A stretch of 64,000 nucleotides of DNA. It comes from Corallococcus macrosporus DSM 14697 (GTDB lineage: Bacteria > Myxococcota > Myxococcia > Myxococcales > Myxococcaceae). The position numbers and the translations under genes were made by a program. Positions within the stretch are counted from its first letter, which is position 1; the number at the start of each line of letters is the position of its first letter. The notes under the pieces are model-generated. The model was not told the DNA's origin. It made no database searches and saw only the letters and a program-made list of their open reading frames with translations. The stretch lies in contig NZ_CP022203.1 of the NCBI RefSeq assembly GCF_002305895.1, positions 1,590,501 to 1,654,500 of the forward strand, in the 5' to 3' direction. Shown piece by piece: positions 38,677-47,585 of the stretch.

Positions 38677-39083
38677 TTCGCGACCTCCAGGCGGACGCTC
38701 AGCGGCCGCTTGATGCCCTGGCGCCACACGAGCACCTCCGACACGCCCGGGCTCAGCCCCTGGACCGCGAGCTGGTTCGGCTCACCGAGCGACACCTCGA
38801 CCACCGCGGGGGCCTGGACCCTGACGCGCTCGGCGTTCTCCACGATGAACTGCGTCTGCTCGAGCGGCGCCACGCGCACCACCAGCCCGGAGGGCTCCGC
38901 GCTCTTCGCCTCGGTGGCGTAGTCCAGCTCGGGAGCGGCGCCGGGGGCGGGGGCCGCGTCGGTGTCCTGGGCCCACGCGGCGGGGGTGGCCAGCGTCAGC
39001 GCCAGCGGCGCCCACAGCCTCCAGCGGCGCGCGCGTGAACGGGATGAAGGAGAGGGAGACGGAAAAACCGTGAGCAAGGGCAT
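38673..39083 (-). CDS. Secreted protein with T2SS/T3SS pil_N-like domain
   Basis: The product is 136 aa. A signal peptide (RWRLWAPLALTLATPAAWAQ) leads to an acidic linker and then a domain VRVQAPAVVEVSLGEPNQLAVQGLSPGVSEVLVWRQGIKRPLSVRLEV. This is the pattern of the pilus formation N-terminal domain found at the start of CpaC/RcpA-type secretins, but no secretin body follows. It is the first gene of the minor-pilin operon. It may be a periplasmic assembly factor or bind the secretin; this is inference. Confidence 0.78.
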   Translation of the reverse strand: MPLLTVFPSPSPSSRSRARRWRLWAPLALTLATPAAWAQDTDAAPAPGAAPELDYATEAKSAEPSGLVVRVAPLEQTQFIVENAERVRVQAPAVVEVSLGEPNQLAVQGLSPGVSEVLVWRQGIKRPLSVRLEVAK

Positions 39084-39150
39084 GGGGGGATGTCCTGCGA
39101 GCACAATGGCCCCCGGGGGCTGGGGCGATGGAGACACTGAGGGTGCATCT

Positions 39151-39165
39151 GCACACCACGTGCCT
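39151..39165 (-). promoter_or_regulatory. Candidate sigma-54 promoter of the pilus operon
   Basis: On the minus strand the sequence is AGGCAC-GTGGT-GTGC followed by A. The invariant GG and GC are ten bases apart and GGCACG and TGCA match consensus; the differences are A for T before GG and G for T in -12. It points at the pil_N gene with a leader of about 56 bases. Established knowledge: pilA of Myxococcus xanthus is sigma-54 dependent. Confidence 0.55.
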
Positions 39166-39240
39166 CCCTGGCTGGTGAGCCAAGCCCCCGACACTCCACG
39201 GCAATTTTCGGGAGGAGGGGCTTCAGAAGGGGCAGGCGAC

Positions 39241-39257
39241 CTCGCAAGGTCTGCGAG
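39241..39257. promoter_or_regulatory. Dyad upstream of the pilus operon promoter
   Basis: CTCGCA and TGCGAG form a perfect 6-bp dyad with a 5-base spacer, about 75-90 bases upstream of the candidate sigma-54 element. This is a suitable place for an enhancer-binding protein site. The assignment is inference. Confidence 0.35.
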
Positions 39258-39323
39258 CCCGCAAACTTTAGCCGCACCCAGACTGTTCGATGACAGGGAC
39301 GTTGGAGTCCGAACAGACCCGGG

Positions 39324-39713
39324 TCACCAGCCGGCTTTACCGCTCCTCCGGGCCTTCTTCTCGGAGGTGCGCTTCTTGCCTTCCAGGCGCCGCCGCTTGG
39401 CGCCGGCCGTGGGCCTGGTGGCCCGCCGCACCTTGGGGACGAAGGTGAGGACCTTGAGGCCCTCGCGCAGGCGCTCCAGCGCCACGCCCTTGTTCTGCAC
39501 CTGGCTGCGGCGCTCGGTGGCGCTGACGGACAGCTCGGTGGGGGCGTGCGTGAGGCGCACGCCGCTGGCGGTGGTGTTGCGGTGCTGTCCGCCCGGGCCC
39601 GAGGCGATGAAGTAGTCCACCTCGCACGCCTTCAGGAGGGCCTCGTCGTCCAGCGCGAGGGCGTCCAGCGCGGCCTGGCGGCGGGTGGGGGAAATGCTCA
39701 TGGCGGTCTTCAA
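39324..39713 (-). CDS. RF-1 domain peptidyl-tRNA hydrolase (ArfB/ICT1-like)
   Basis: The product is 129 aa. It has the class I release-factor catalytic motif GGQ in [12 protein letters not shown], followed by a basic C-terminal tail rich in Arg and Lys ([20 protein letters not shown]) of the type that enters the mRNA channel in ArfB. It should release peptides from stalled ribosomes. The TTG at 39713 is preferred because GGAGGG lies 5 bases upstream; the ATG at 39701 has no comparable site. A role with hflX (ribosome rescue) is plausible but they are not linked. Confidence 0.85.
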   Translation of the reverse strand: MKTAMSISPTRRQAALDALALDDEALLKACEVDYFIASGPGGQHRNTTASGVRLTHAPTELSVSATERRSQVQNKGVALERLREGLKVLTFVPKVRRATRPTAGAKRRRLEGKKRTSEKKARRSGKAGW

Positions 39714-39871
39714 GGTATCCCTCCCAGGCCCCTTCGTGAACCGCTGACGCGCGGGCAGGCCCCGGCGCTGGACGGGACCCTGGCCGCCGTCTGACGAGGG
39801 GTTTCAGGGGAGAGGGGTTGCCGGGCCGAGGTGGAGCCAGGCCCCGGCGCCGGGTGGGCCGCGCGCCGGGC

Positions 39872-40588
39872 TCAGCGCACGTTGACGCTGATGCCGGTGC
39901 TGGCCTGCCGTCCGTCCTCGCTGGTGGCGATGAGGGAGGCGGCCACGGGCACGCGCGTCATGCCGCGGTCGGTGTTGATGTAGGGCTCCACGAAGGTCTC
40001 ACCCGCCGGGATGGTGACCTCCTGCATGCCGATGCGGCGGGTGGGGGTCTCCAGGGAGAGCGTCACCGGCCCCGTGAAGCCCTCCGCCCGCGTCACGGTG
40101 ATGCGCACCTTCTCGTTCTGCCCGGCGAAGAGGTCCACCTGACGCGGCTCGACGGCGATGGAGAAGTCCGGCTGGGCCACGGGCGGCTGCAGGATGACGA
40201 GGAACAGGTTGGCGCTGGTCGCGAACGTCTCCGCGGCGTTGGTGGCCGTCAGCAGGGCGCGCGTCATGCCCCGGAACTGCGTGTCCTGCGCCACCGCGAA
40301 GGTGGCGGTGGCGGTGACGCTGGCCTCGTTCTCCGGCAGGACGAACTCCGGCGTCAGCGTGACGCCCTCCGGCGCGCTCTGGAGGTCGACGCGGAACGCG
40401 CTCTGGTCATCTCCCTCGCGCAGCACGGTGAGCTCCACCGGGAAGCTCTCACCCGGGGCGGCGGTGAGGGTGTCGGGGAGGGAGAAGGTCAGGCGGAAGA
40501 AGGGCCCGTCGTTGCCGCAGGACAGCGCGAGCGCGCAGCAGGCGAGGAACAGGCCCCCGAGGAGGGGGCGGCGAAGGGATGGGGTCAT
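39872..40588 (-). CDS. Lipoprotein with Ig-like/CARDB-type repeats
   Basis: The product is 238 aa with signal peptide and lipobox LALSC. Two similar beta-sandwich domains follow: LTFSLPDTLTAAPGESFPVELTVLRE... and FSIAVEPRQVDLFAGQNEKVRITVTRAEGF..., each ending in strand-rich segments such as VTLSLETPTRRI. They look like bacterial Ig-like domains. AGGAG lies 10 bases before the ATG. It is likely exposed at the envelope; no ligand is known. Confidence 0.78.
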   Translation of the reverse strand: MTPSLRRPLLGGLFLACCALALSCGNDGPFFRLTFSLPDTLTAAPGESFPVELTVLREGDDQSAFRVDLQSAPEGVTLTPEFVLPENEASVTATATFAVAQDTQFRGMTRALLTATNAAETFATSANLFLVILQPPVAQPDFSIAVEPRQVDLFAGQNEKVRITVTRAEGFTGPVTLSLETPTRRIGMQEVTIPAGETFVEPYINTDRGMTRVPVAASLIATSEDGRQASTGISVNVR

Positions 40589-40663
40589 GTTCTGGGTTCT
40601 CCTGGTGCGTGCCAGCATCCGCCCGTCGTGGCACCCGGGCAAGCCGCGTCAGGGCAGGCAGGT

Positions 40664-41563
40664 TCAACGGAACAGCGCCCGGGCCACCTCGTACGTGCCT
40701 GCGTGCGCGTCAATCGTGGCGGACAGGGGCTTCGCGTAGCCGCCGCCCAGGGTGAGTACCGCGGGCAGGCCCCGCTGGCGGGCGGCCTCCAGCACCAGCC
40801 GGTCGCGCGCGCGCAGCCCGGCGTGCGTGAGGGAGAGCCGCCCCAGCGCGTCCTCGGTGAGCGGGTCCACGCCGGCCTGGTAGAAGAGGATGCAGGCCCC
40901 CGCGCGGTCGAGCACCTCGGGCAGGTACAGCGCGAGCGCGTCCAGGTACGCCGCGTCCCCCGTGCCGTCCGGCAGGCCCACGTCGAGCTGGGAGGGCTGC
41001 TTGCGGAAGGGGAAGTTGTTCTCCCCGTGCATGGAGAAGGTGAAGACGGAGTCGTCGCCGGCGAAGACGGCGGCGGTGCCGTTGCCCTGGTGCACGTCCA
41101 GGTCCACCACTACGGCGCGGCGGATGTCGCGCGACGCCTGGAGCGCGCGGATGGCCACGGCGATGTCGTTGAAGACGCAGAAGCCCTCGCCGTGGTCTGG
41201 AAAGCCGTGGTGCGTGCCGCCAGAGAGGTTGCCGCCGATGCCGTCCTGGAGCGCGGCGCGGGCGGCGTCCACGGTGCCCGCCACCGCGGCGGCGAAGCGG
41301 CGCACCAGCTCGGGCGACCAGGGGAAGCCCAGGCGGCGCTGCTCGGCCTCGGTGAGGGTGCCCTGGAACAGCGCGTCCAGGTAGCGGGGCGTGTGGACGC
41401 GGGCCAAGTCCTCGCGCGGGCTGGGCGTGGATTCGGTGAGGGACTCCGGCGGCAGCACGCCGCGCGCCAGGAGCGCCTCGCGCAGCAGGCGGTACTTCTC
41501 CATGGGGAATCGGTGGCCGGGAGGCAACGGGACTTCGTAGCTGTCCGAATGGAAGACGCGCAC
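40664..41563 (-). CDS. Histone deacetylase-like deacetylase
   Basis: The product is 299 aa, normal for bacterial class IV HDAC-like amidohydrolases. Active-site motifs are visible: GGTHHGFPDHGEGFCVFND (catalytic histidine pair), RAVVVDLDVHQGNGTAAVF with two zinc ligands, ILFYQAGVDPLTEDALG with the third, and GGGYAK. It would remove acetyl groups from lysines or from small molecules such as polyamines. The GTG at 41563 begins RVFHSDSYE, the normal N-terminus for the family. No neighbour points to its substrate. Confidence 0.9.
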   Translation of the reverse strand: MRVFHSDSYEVPLPPGHRFPMEKYRLLREALLARGVLPPESLTESTPSPREDLARVHTPRYLDALFQGTLTEAEQRRLGFPWSPELVRRFAAAVAGTVDAARAALQDGIGGNLSGGTHHGFPDHGEGFCVFNDIAVAIRALQASRDIRRAVVVDLDVHQGNGTAAVFAGDDSVFTFSMHGENNFPFRKQPSQLDVGLPDGTGDAAYLDALALYLPEVLDRAGACILFYQAGVDPLTEDALGRLSLTHAGLRARDRLVLEAARQRGLPAVLTLGGGYAKPLSATIDAHAGTYEVARALFR

Positions 41564-41723
41564 GCGAGCAGGAGCCCTAACGCCAGGGCAGGGCGGGTGC
41601 AACCGGCGGCGCGCGTGAGAAATCGACCGGGGGCGTAGACCCGGGGGCGAGGTCATTCGTTCCAGGGTCGTACGCGCGCGCCGAAGCCTGCTGAATCCCG
41701 CTGTCGTCCCCTTGGAGAACGCC

Positions 41724-42983
41724 ATGGACCGCAAGTTCCTGTCGCGCGCCGCGCTGTCGGCCGCGGTCGTCACCGCTCTGTCCGCCGCCCTGGCCCTGGC
41801 CACGGAGAGCCCGATTTTCAAGCCCGTGGAGAAGTCCGCGCCCGCCAAGGCGGCGACGCCGGCCGCTCAGGCGCAGCCCGCCGCTTCCCAGAAGCCCGCG
41901 CCGGCGCCGCCGTCACAACAGCAGAAGCCGGTCACGGCCCGGCCGGAGATTGAAGTGGTGTTCGTGCTGGACACCACGGGCTCGATGAGCGGACTGCTGG
42001 AGGGCGCGAAGCAGAAGATCTACTCCATCGCGTCGCGCATCGCGCAGGGCCGTCCCACGCCGCGCCTGAAGGTGGGGCTGGTGGCCTACCGCGACGTGGG
42101 CGACGAATATGTGACGAAGCGCTTCGACCTCAGCGATGACCTGGACACGGTGTTCGCCAACCTGCGCAAGTTCGAGGCGGGGGGCGGCGGGGACACGCCC
42201 GAGCACGTGGGGCGCGGCCTGGGCGAGGCCGTGTCCAAGCTGTCCTGGAGCCAGAACCGCGAGGTGATGAAGGCCATCTTCCTGGTGGGAGACGCTCCCC
42301 CGGCGCGGCGCAACGATGACTGGGACTTCAACTTCTGGGCGAAGAAGGCGCGCGAGAAGCACATCGTCGTGAACACCGTCCGGTGCGGTGGGGACGCCAA
42401 GACGGCGGTGGCGTGGCGGGCCGTGGCGAAGCTGACGGATGGCACCTTCGACTCCATCGACCAGTCCGGGGGCATGGTCGCCGTCGCCACACCGTACGAC
42501 GAGGCGCTGGCGAAGGTGAACGCGGAGCTGTCCACGAAGACGCTCTACACGGGCCGCCGGGAGGTCCAGGCGGAGAACAAGGCGCGCGCCGCCTCCATGG
42601 CCCGGCTGGCGCCGGAGGCCGCGGCCGAGCGCATCAGCTACATGAAGAAGACGCGCGGCGCCGGGGCCGGTGGCGCTCCCGCCAGCAGCGCGCCCAAGGC
42701 GGTGGGCGGCGCGGTGGACCTGGTGGAGGCGCCGTCCGCGCTGGCGGGCGTGAGCCAGGACGAGCTGCCCGCCGAGCTCAAGGGCTTGTCTGCCGAGGCG
42801 CAGGCCGCGAAGGTGAAGACGCTCTCCGAGGAGAAGAAGGCGCTGGAGAAGAAGGCGGAGACGCTGGCCGCCGAGCGCGAGGCGTGGCTGACGAAGAACG
42901 CCCCCGCCAAGGAGGACGCCTTCGACGCCAACGTGATGAAGGGCGTGAAGGCCCAGGCGGCGAAGCACGGCATCGCCTACTGA
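41724..42983 (+). CDS. Secreted von Willebrand A domain protein with coiled-coil tail
   Basis: The product is 419 aa. A signal peptide is followed by a Pro/Ala/Gln linker and a VWA domain at about 75-270 with MIDAS DTTGSMSG (EVVFVLDTTGSMSGLLEGAK), VGLVAYRDVGDEY and GGGDTPEHVGRGL. The remainder is helical, ending in a Lys/Glu/Ala-rich coiled coil (KVKTLSEEKKALEKKAETLA). VWA proteins with this motif bind metal-mediated ligands. The gene starts at ATG 41724 behind GGAGAA. Partner unknown. Confidence 0.83.
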   Translation: MDRKFLSRAALSAAVVTALSAALALATESPIFKPVEKSAPAKAATPAAQAQPAASQKPAPAPPSQQQKPVTARPEIEVVFVLDTTGSMSGLLEGAKQKIYSIASRIAQGRPTPRLKVGLVAYRDVGDEYVTKRFDLSDDLDTVFANLRKFEAGGGGDTPEHVGRGLGEAVSKLSWSQNREVMKAIFLVGDAPPARRNDDWDFNFWAKKAREKHIVVNTVRCGGDAKTAVAWRAVAKLTDGTFDSIDQSGGMVAVATPYDEALAKVNAELSTKTLYTGRREVQAENKARAASMARLAPEAAAERISYMKKTRGAGAGGAPASSAPKAVGGAVDLVEAPSALAGVSQDELPAELKGLSAEAQAAKVKTLSEEKKALEKKAETLAAEREAWLTKNAPAKEDAFDANVMKGVKAQAAKHGIAY

Positions 42984-43000
42984 GCGTCACGGGAAGAGGG

Positions 43001-43048
43001 GGACAGGGAGCCGCGGACGCGCTTGGAGGCGTCCGCGGCTCCCTGTCC
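43001..43048. terminator. 20-bp perfect hairpin between convergent genes
   Basis: The left arm 43001-43020 and right arm 43029-43048 are perfect reverse complements around an 8-base loop. It follows the VWA stop by 17 bases and precedes the end of the convergent ABC permease gene. It is a strong candidate for a bidirectional terminator. Confidence 0.7.
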
Positions 43049-43107
43049 GTTCCGTTCCGCAAGGGGCATGGTCCCTCCGTCGAGCACTCCCGGAGGGGCC
43101 GCGCGCG

Positions 43108-44763
43108 TTACTCCCGCGTCACCGCCTGGAGCACGACTTCCCGCCGCCGCTCCAAGAGCCGCAGCGCCAGCGGCAGCACCCCGCGGTACAGCGCCACGTT
43201 CAGCGCGGCGGCCAGCAGAATCATCGCCGCCGTGTGCCACGTGGGGCCGTCCTTGCCCGCGAGCTTGAGCGCCCACCCGAAGGGCATGCAGCCCGCGCTG
43301 GCCGCGAGGATGCCCAGCATGGAGGCCGTCAGCGGCACCTTGTCCCGCCGCTTGAGGCTGGCGTGGAACTTCACCGGGAAGTACAGCGACAGGAAGTTGC
43401 CCGCCGCCAGCAGCATGGGCACCACGGTGGCCACGGCCGCCATGGCGCACAGCATGTCCAGCGCGGTGCCGAAGCCGAAGTACACCCGGTAGAAGAGCGC
43501 CACCAGCGCCGCCATCGCGAGCGCCGCCGCGCCCTGCACCTGGTTCTTCGCGCGCAGCACGTCCGCCAGGTCCAGGGGCGCCGCCAGGAACGCCGCGAAG
43601 CCCTGCCCGTCATACGCGAAGGTGTTCTGCGAGAAGGTGGACGCAATCACCACCGCGCCGTAGATGCACAGGCCGCCCATCAGCCACGCGTCCGCGGAGG
43701 CGCCCAGGACGAACACGAACAAGTCCCTGCCGGACAGCAGCTTCAGCAGGATGGCCAGGATGAAGGGCACCGACGCCAGCAGCCGCGCGCGCGGGTTGCG
43801 CCACAGGTCCAGGGCCTCGCGCGTCACCAGCGTGGTGTAGCGCGTCTTCGTGGTGGCGAACGGGTTGCTGTCACCCGAGTCCTTGCGCGAGCCCCCCGCG
43901 CGGCCCGCCTGCCGGTGGAAGCGCATCAGCAGCGCGTAGGCCACCGCCATGCCCACCGCGGTGAAGAAGAGCAGCGCCGCCGCCTCGGCCATGGCCACCC
44001 GGGGCCGGTGCCAGGCGAGCTGCGCCAGCGCGTCACCGAAGAGGCCCGGGGGCACGCGGCCCAGCGCCACCGCCGCGTTGATGATGAGGCTCATGTCCAG
44101 CGCGTCCACGCCCGCCTCACCCACCGCCGTCAGCCACGACGTGTCGATGGGCGGAATGAAGGACGCGCCCAGCAGGAACAGCGCCAGCCCGCCGCCCATG
44201 ATTTCCGCGCTGTGCTTCTCCCGCAGCACGTTGATGACGGCGTACAGCGCCACCCGGCTCCACGCCGCGCACAGGAGCGCGAAGAGGATGTAGAGGACCA
44301 CGGCCAGCCACGGCATGTAGAGCACGTAGACGGACGCGAAGCCCAGCGCGGCCCCGGTGAGCGGCGCGTAGAAGACGAGCGCGCGCGGCTCGAAGAGGCT
44401 GGCCACCGTGGAGGCGATGAGCAGCCGGAAGGGGGAGATGGGGAAGGCCGCGTAGCGGCTCAGCTCGGAGTGGTCATCCACGCCCGCGGAGAGCAGCGGC
44501 CACGTCACCCACACGGAGAAGGTGACGAAGCACAGCAGGTTGAGGATGAAGAAGGGCCACACCTCGCTCTGCGCGATGGGCTTCAGCCGCATCAGCGCGA
44601 AGAACGTCAGCCCCAGGAAGAGGCCCGGCGCGCTGGACGCGGCGAAGGCGGCCACCGCGAGCAGCCGGCTGCGTCCGGGGCCCTGATTCAACCCGATGTC
44701 GAAGCGCAGGCCCCACAGGAGCCACAGGTGCCGGAAGAAGCCGGGCACGGCGGGGCGGCTCAT
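43108..44763 (-). CDS. ABC transporter permease (ABC-2-like)
   Basis: The product is 551 aa with about twelve predicted membrane segments in two bundles, for example LLAVAAFAASSAPGLFLGLTFFALM, FFILNLLCFVTFSVWVTWPLL, VLYILFALLCAAWSRVALY and AAALAMAALVALFYRVYFGFG. A soluble loop at about 320-345 contains GGSRKDSGDSNPFATTK. The ATG overlaps the stop of the ATPase gene by 4 bases. The substrate is unknown; such pairs often export lipids or peptides or move gliding-related components. Confidence 0.85.
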   Translation of the reverse strand: MSRPAVPGFFRHLWLLWGLRFDIGLNQGPGRSRLLAVAAFAASSAPGLFLGLTFFALMRLKPIAQSEVWPFFILNLLCFVTFSVWVTWPLLSAGVDDHSELSRYAAFPISPFRLLIASTVASLFEPRALVFYAPLTGAALGFASVYVLYMPWLAVVLYILFALLCAAWSRVALYAVINVLREKHSAEIMGGGLALFLLGASFIPPIDTSWLTAVGEAGVDALDMSLIINAAVALGRVPPGLFGDALAQLAWHRPRVAMAEAAALLFFTAVGMAVAYALLMRFHRQAGRAGGSRKDSGDSNPFATTKTRYTTLVTREALDLWRNPRARLLASVPFILAILLKLLSGRDLFVFVLGASADAWLMGGLCIYGAVVIASTFSQNTFAYDGQGFAAFLAAPLDLADVLRAKNQVQGAAALAMAALVALFYRVYFGFGTALDMLCAMAAVATVVPMLLAAGNFLSLYFPVKFHASLKRRDKVPLTASMLGILAASAGCMPFGWALKLAGKDGPTWHTAAMILLAAALNVALYRGVLPLALRLLERRREVVLQAVTRE

Positions 44764-45581
44764 GCGGTCTCCCGGCGCAGCGGCGTCACGGAGGCGGGGG
44801 CTTCTCCGTAGAAGGACAGGCGCGCGTTGCGCGAGGCCGGCACGGAGATGAGCTTCTCGAACACCGCCTCCAGTGACGGGCACTCGTAGCGCGACAGCAG
44901 CGAGCCCACCGGCCCCTGGTCCAGCATCCGGCCGCCGCGGAGGATGCCCGCGTGCGTGGCCAGCCGCTCGGCGATCTCCAGCACGTGCGTGGTGAGCAGC
45001 AGCGTCACCCCGCGCCGGCTCAGCTCGCGCAGGAGCTCGCGGATGACGCCGGCGGCCAGCACGTCAATGCCCTCGAAGGGCTCGTCCAGCAGCACGAGCT
45101 CCGGCGCGTGGATCAGCGCCGCGGCGATGGCGAGCCTCCGGCGCATGCCCTTGGAGTACTCCGCCACCAGCGCGCCGGCCTTGTAGGTGAGCTCCGTCAG
45201 CTCCAGCAGCTCCGCGGCGCGCGCGGCGGCCTCGTCTCCGTCCAGCCCGTACATGCGGGCGCAGAAGGTGAGGTACTGGCGGCCGGTGAGCCGCTCGAAG
45301 AGGCTCAGCTCCTCCGGCACCACGCCCACGCGGCGCTTCACTTCCATGGGCCTGGCCACCGCGTCCACCCCGAGCATCCGGATGGTGCCCGCGTCGGGGC
45401 CGTACACCCCCGTCAGCAGGGCGATGCTGGTGGACTTCCCGGCCCCGTTGGGGCCCAGGTACGCGTAGAAGGCGCCGCGGGGAATCTGCAGGTCCAGCCC
45501 GTTGAGCGCGCTGAAGCCGCCAAAGCGCTTCTGCAGTCCGCGGGCGTCGACCGCCAGGTCATCAGTGGGAGAGGGCGTCAT
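44760..45581 (-). CDS. ABC transporter ATP-binding protein
   Basis: The product is 273 aa. It has Walker A GPNGAGKST, a Q-loop position replaced by PEELSLFERLTG (typical of the DrrA/CcmA class), signature YSKGM, Walker B LVLLDEPFEGID and switch histidine TTHVLE. It works with the overlapping permease gene downstream. The start is ATG at 45581, 90 bases from the next gene, a receiver protein. Nothing shows the substrate. Confidence 0.95.
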   Translation of the reverse strand: MTPSPTDDLAVDARGLQKRFGGFSALNGLDLQIPRGAFYAYLGPNGAGKSTSIALLTGVYGPDAGTIRMLGVDAVARPMEVKRRVGVVPEELSLFERLTGRQYLTFCARMYGLDGDEAAARAAELLELTELTYKAGALVAEYSKGMRRRLAIAAALIHAPELVLLDEPFEGIDVLAAGVIRELLRELSRRGVTLLLTTHVLEIAERLATHAGILRGGRMLDQGPVGSLLSRYECPSLEAVFEKLISVPASRNARLSFYGEAPASVTPLRRETA

Positions 45582-45671
45582 GGAATGCCCTGCATCTCAC
45601 CCGAGCCCGGCACCGGGGGACAATCCCCACCCGTCAACAGGGGGATGCCCGCCCGCTTTCAGGGTGCCGCC

Positions 45672-46049
45672 TCAGTGGACGAGCGACATCTCCGGCGGAC
45701 CGGCGATCTGCTGCACCGTCATCCGCACCTTGTCCAGGTCCACCGGCTTGGAGATGTAGCCGGCGGCGCCCACCAGCTCGGCCTCCCATTCGAAGCCGTA
45801 GCCGGAGATGATGATGATGGGCAGCCCGCGCGCGCGGGGCATCTTCTTGAGCGCGTCGAGCAATCCCCAGCCGCTCATGACCGGCATCCGCAAGTCGAGC
45901 AGCACGGCGGAGGGCATGTCTCCCTCCAGCAGGTCCAGCGCCTCACGGCCGTTGGCCGCTTGAACCGTGGGATAGCCCATTTCCTCGAGGGCATCGCAGA
46001 TGAGCGTGCGGTGGCTCGCGTCGTCGTCGACGACCAGGATGTGGGACAT
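45672..46049 (-). CDS. Single-domain response regulator
   Basis: The product is 125 aa: one receiver domain only, with VVDDD acidic pocket at 6-10, phosphoacceptor aspartate in AVLLDLRMPVMSG (about D52) and lysine in GYISKPVDLDKV (about 105). No output domain follows. Such proteins pass phosphate or bind motor or kinase partners. No kinase gene is adjacent, so the partner is unknown. GAGG lies just upstream of the ATG. Confidence 0.9.
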   Translation of the reverse strand: MSHILVVDDDASHRTLICDALEEMGYPTVQAANGREALDLLEGDMPSAVLLDLRMPVMSGWGLLDALKKMPRARGLPIIIISGYGFEWEAELVGAAGYISKPVDLDKVRMTVQQIAGPPEMSLVH

Positions 46050-46207
46050 GGCAGGGCCTCGGAAGCTGCGGCTGGGTGACTCGCCGCGAAATTCTATGGG
46101 CAGGATGATGGGAACTCCTCTTCCATTCCGGAAGGGGCTCCGACGTTTTTCAACAGCGAACGGCCCGTGAGGACGAGCCTTGAAACCGGGGCCGGGCCCC
46201 ACGGGGC

Positions 46208-47155
46208 TCACGCTCCGTAAAGCTGGAGTGCATTCTGCCCCAGGATGCCCGCGAGCACCGCGTCATCCAGCTTCATCCCCAGCAAGGTCCGCAGCTCCCG
46301 GTCCCACGCGTAGGGGAGGTTGGGGAAGTCCGTGCCGTAGAGGATGCGCTCGGGCCGGACCTCCAGCGCGCGGCGGGGAAGGGGCACGGGGAAGTACCCC
46401 GCCAGCGCCATGGTGGTGTCCAGCCAGAGGTTGTCGTGGCGCTCCAGCAGCCGCGCGTAGGCGTCGAACTCGTCCGCGCCCAGGTGCGGCACGCACAGCT
46501 TCAGCGTGGGATGGTCCTTCAGCACACGCTCCACCCGTTCGGCGGCGCAGAGCGCGTAGGTGTCGCAATGGTAGTGGGGGCTGGAGGGCTCCCGCCCCGC
46601 ATGCATGACGAGCGGACGGCCCGCCTTCGCGCACGCGGCATACACCTCGTGAAGGTGCGGCGCGTCAGGGGCGAAGCATTGGACGTGGCAGTGAATCTTC
46701 ACCCCCCGCAGGCCCGCGGCGAAGGCCTCCTCCAGCACCGCCGTCGCCTCCGGCTCACCCGGGAGCACGGTGGCGAGCCCCAGCACGCGGGGCTCTTCCC
46801 GGGCCACCTCCGCCACGTAGGCGTTGAGCGCGCGGGCCATGCCCGGCCGGTGGGCGTAGTGCAGCGCCACCACCCGCTGGACACCCCGTGACAGGAGGAA
46901 GGACACGACCTGGCGCGTGTGCAGCTTGTAGCGGATGGGCCAGCCGTACCGGTCGAACCAGCGCCACACCGCCTCGAACACCCGGTCCGGGAAGAGGTGG
47001 ACGTGCGCGTCCACCACGGGCGGCAGGCTGTCCGGCAGGCGGGGGCCTTCTGAATCGTGAAGGCCGGGCATGGGCAGGGTGATGCCGGCGTCCCGCCACG
47101 TGGGGGCGGTGGCCAGGCAGGGGACGGGCACGTCGGCGTCGGAGTCGGTGGCCAT
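46208..47155 (-). CDS. Amidohydrolase family 2 metal-dependent hydrolase
   Basis: The product is 315 aa. It begins with the metal site VVDAHVHLFPD, has a middle histidine strand GVKIHCHVQCFAP and LVMHAGREPSSP, a CVPHLGADEFD segment and the final aspartate in RILYGTDFPNLPYAWD. This is the amidohydrolase-2 TIM barrel, whose members include decarboxylases and lactonases. The substrate cannot be told. It follows the gene at 47171-47398 by 15 bases, so the two are likely one operon. Confidence 0.85.
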   Translation of the reverse strand: MATDSDADVPVPCLATAPTWRDAGITLPMPGLHDSEGPRLPDSLPPVVDAHVHLFPDRVFEAVWRWFDRYGWPIRYKLHTRQVVSFLLSRGVQRVVALHYAHRPGMARALNAYVAEVAREEPRVLGLATVLPGEPEATAVLEEAFAAGLRGVKIHCHVQCFAPDAPHLHEVYAACAKAGRPLVMHAGREPSSPHYHCDTYALCAAERVERVLKDHPTLKLCVPHLGADEFDAYARLLERHDNLWLDTTMALAGYFPVPLPRRALEVRPERILYGTDFPNLPYAWDRELRTLLGMKLDDAVLAGILGQNALQLYGA

Positions 47156-47170
47156 GACGAGCCACCCGTC

Positions 47171-47398
47171 TTAAGCCTTCTTGGCGCTGTCGTCCTCGTC
47201 GCCGTCGGTCCGCCGCAGGTAGGTGTTGTGCGGGTACCCCTGGCGGGACAGCCGCTGCGCCTCGATGGCGTCCGCGACCTTGCCGCAGACCTGACCCAAC
47301 ATGCGCAGCGACTCGGCGAGGAGCCGCTCGGCGTGGTCCTGCGCGTCGGCGGCCTGGATGGTGGTGCGCTCTTTGCGGAACAGCCCGGGCAGCTTCAT
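47171..47398 (-). CDS. Small protein, unknown function
   Basis: The product is 75 aa, mostly helical (ERTTIQAADAQDHAERLLAESLRMLGQVCGKVADAIEAQRL), with an acidic and lysine-rich tail. A G-rich ribosome binding site (GGGGGGAG) directly precedes the ATG at 47398. It is the upstream partner of the amidohydrolase gene. No family recognised. Confidence 0.65.
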   Translation of the reverse strand: MKLPGLFRKERTTIQAADAQDHAERLLAESLRMLGQVCGKVADAIEAQRLSRQGYPHNTYLRRTDGDEDDSAKKA

Positions 47399-47585
47399 CT
47401 CCCCCCAAGCATAGGTGACGCACCGCCCCGGTGCCACCGCCCCGCGAGGGCAGGCTTAACCGCGTTGACGGCCCACGAAATTTACATTTTTGAGCAGTTA
47501 CCCCCGGCCACCTGCCTGGATGCCCGCCATGTGCGCCTGTAACTCCTTGGACTTCCAAGGCTTTGACGAATTTTCAAGTGGGGGG

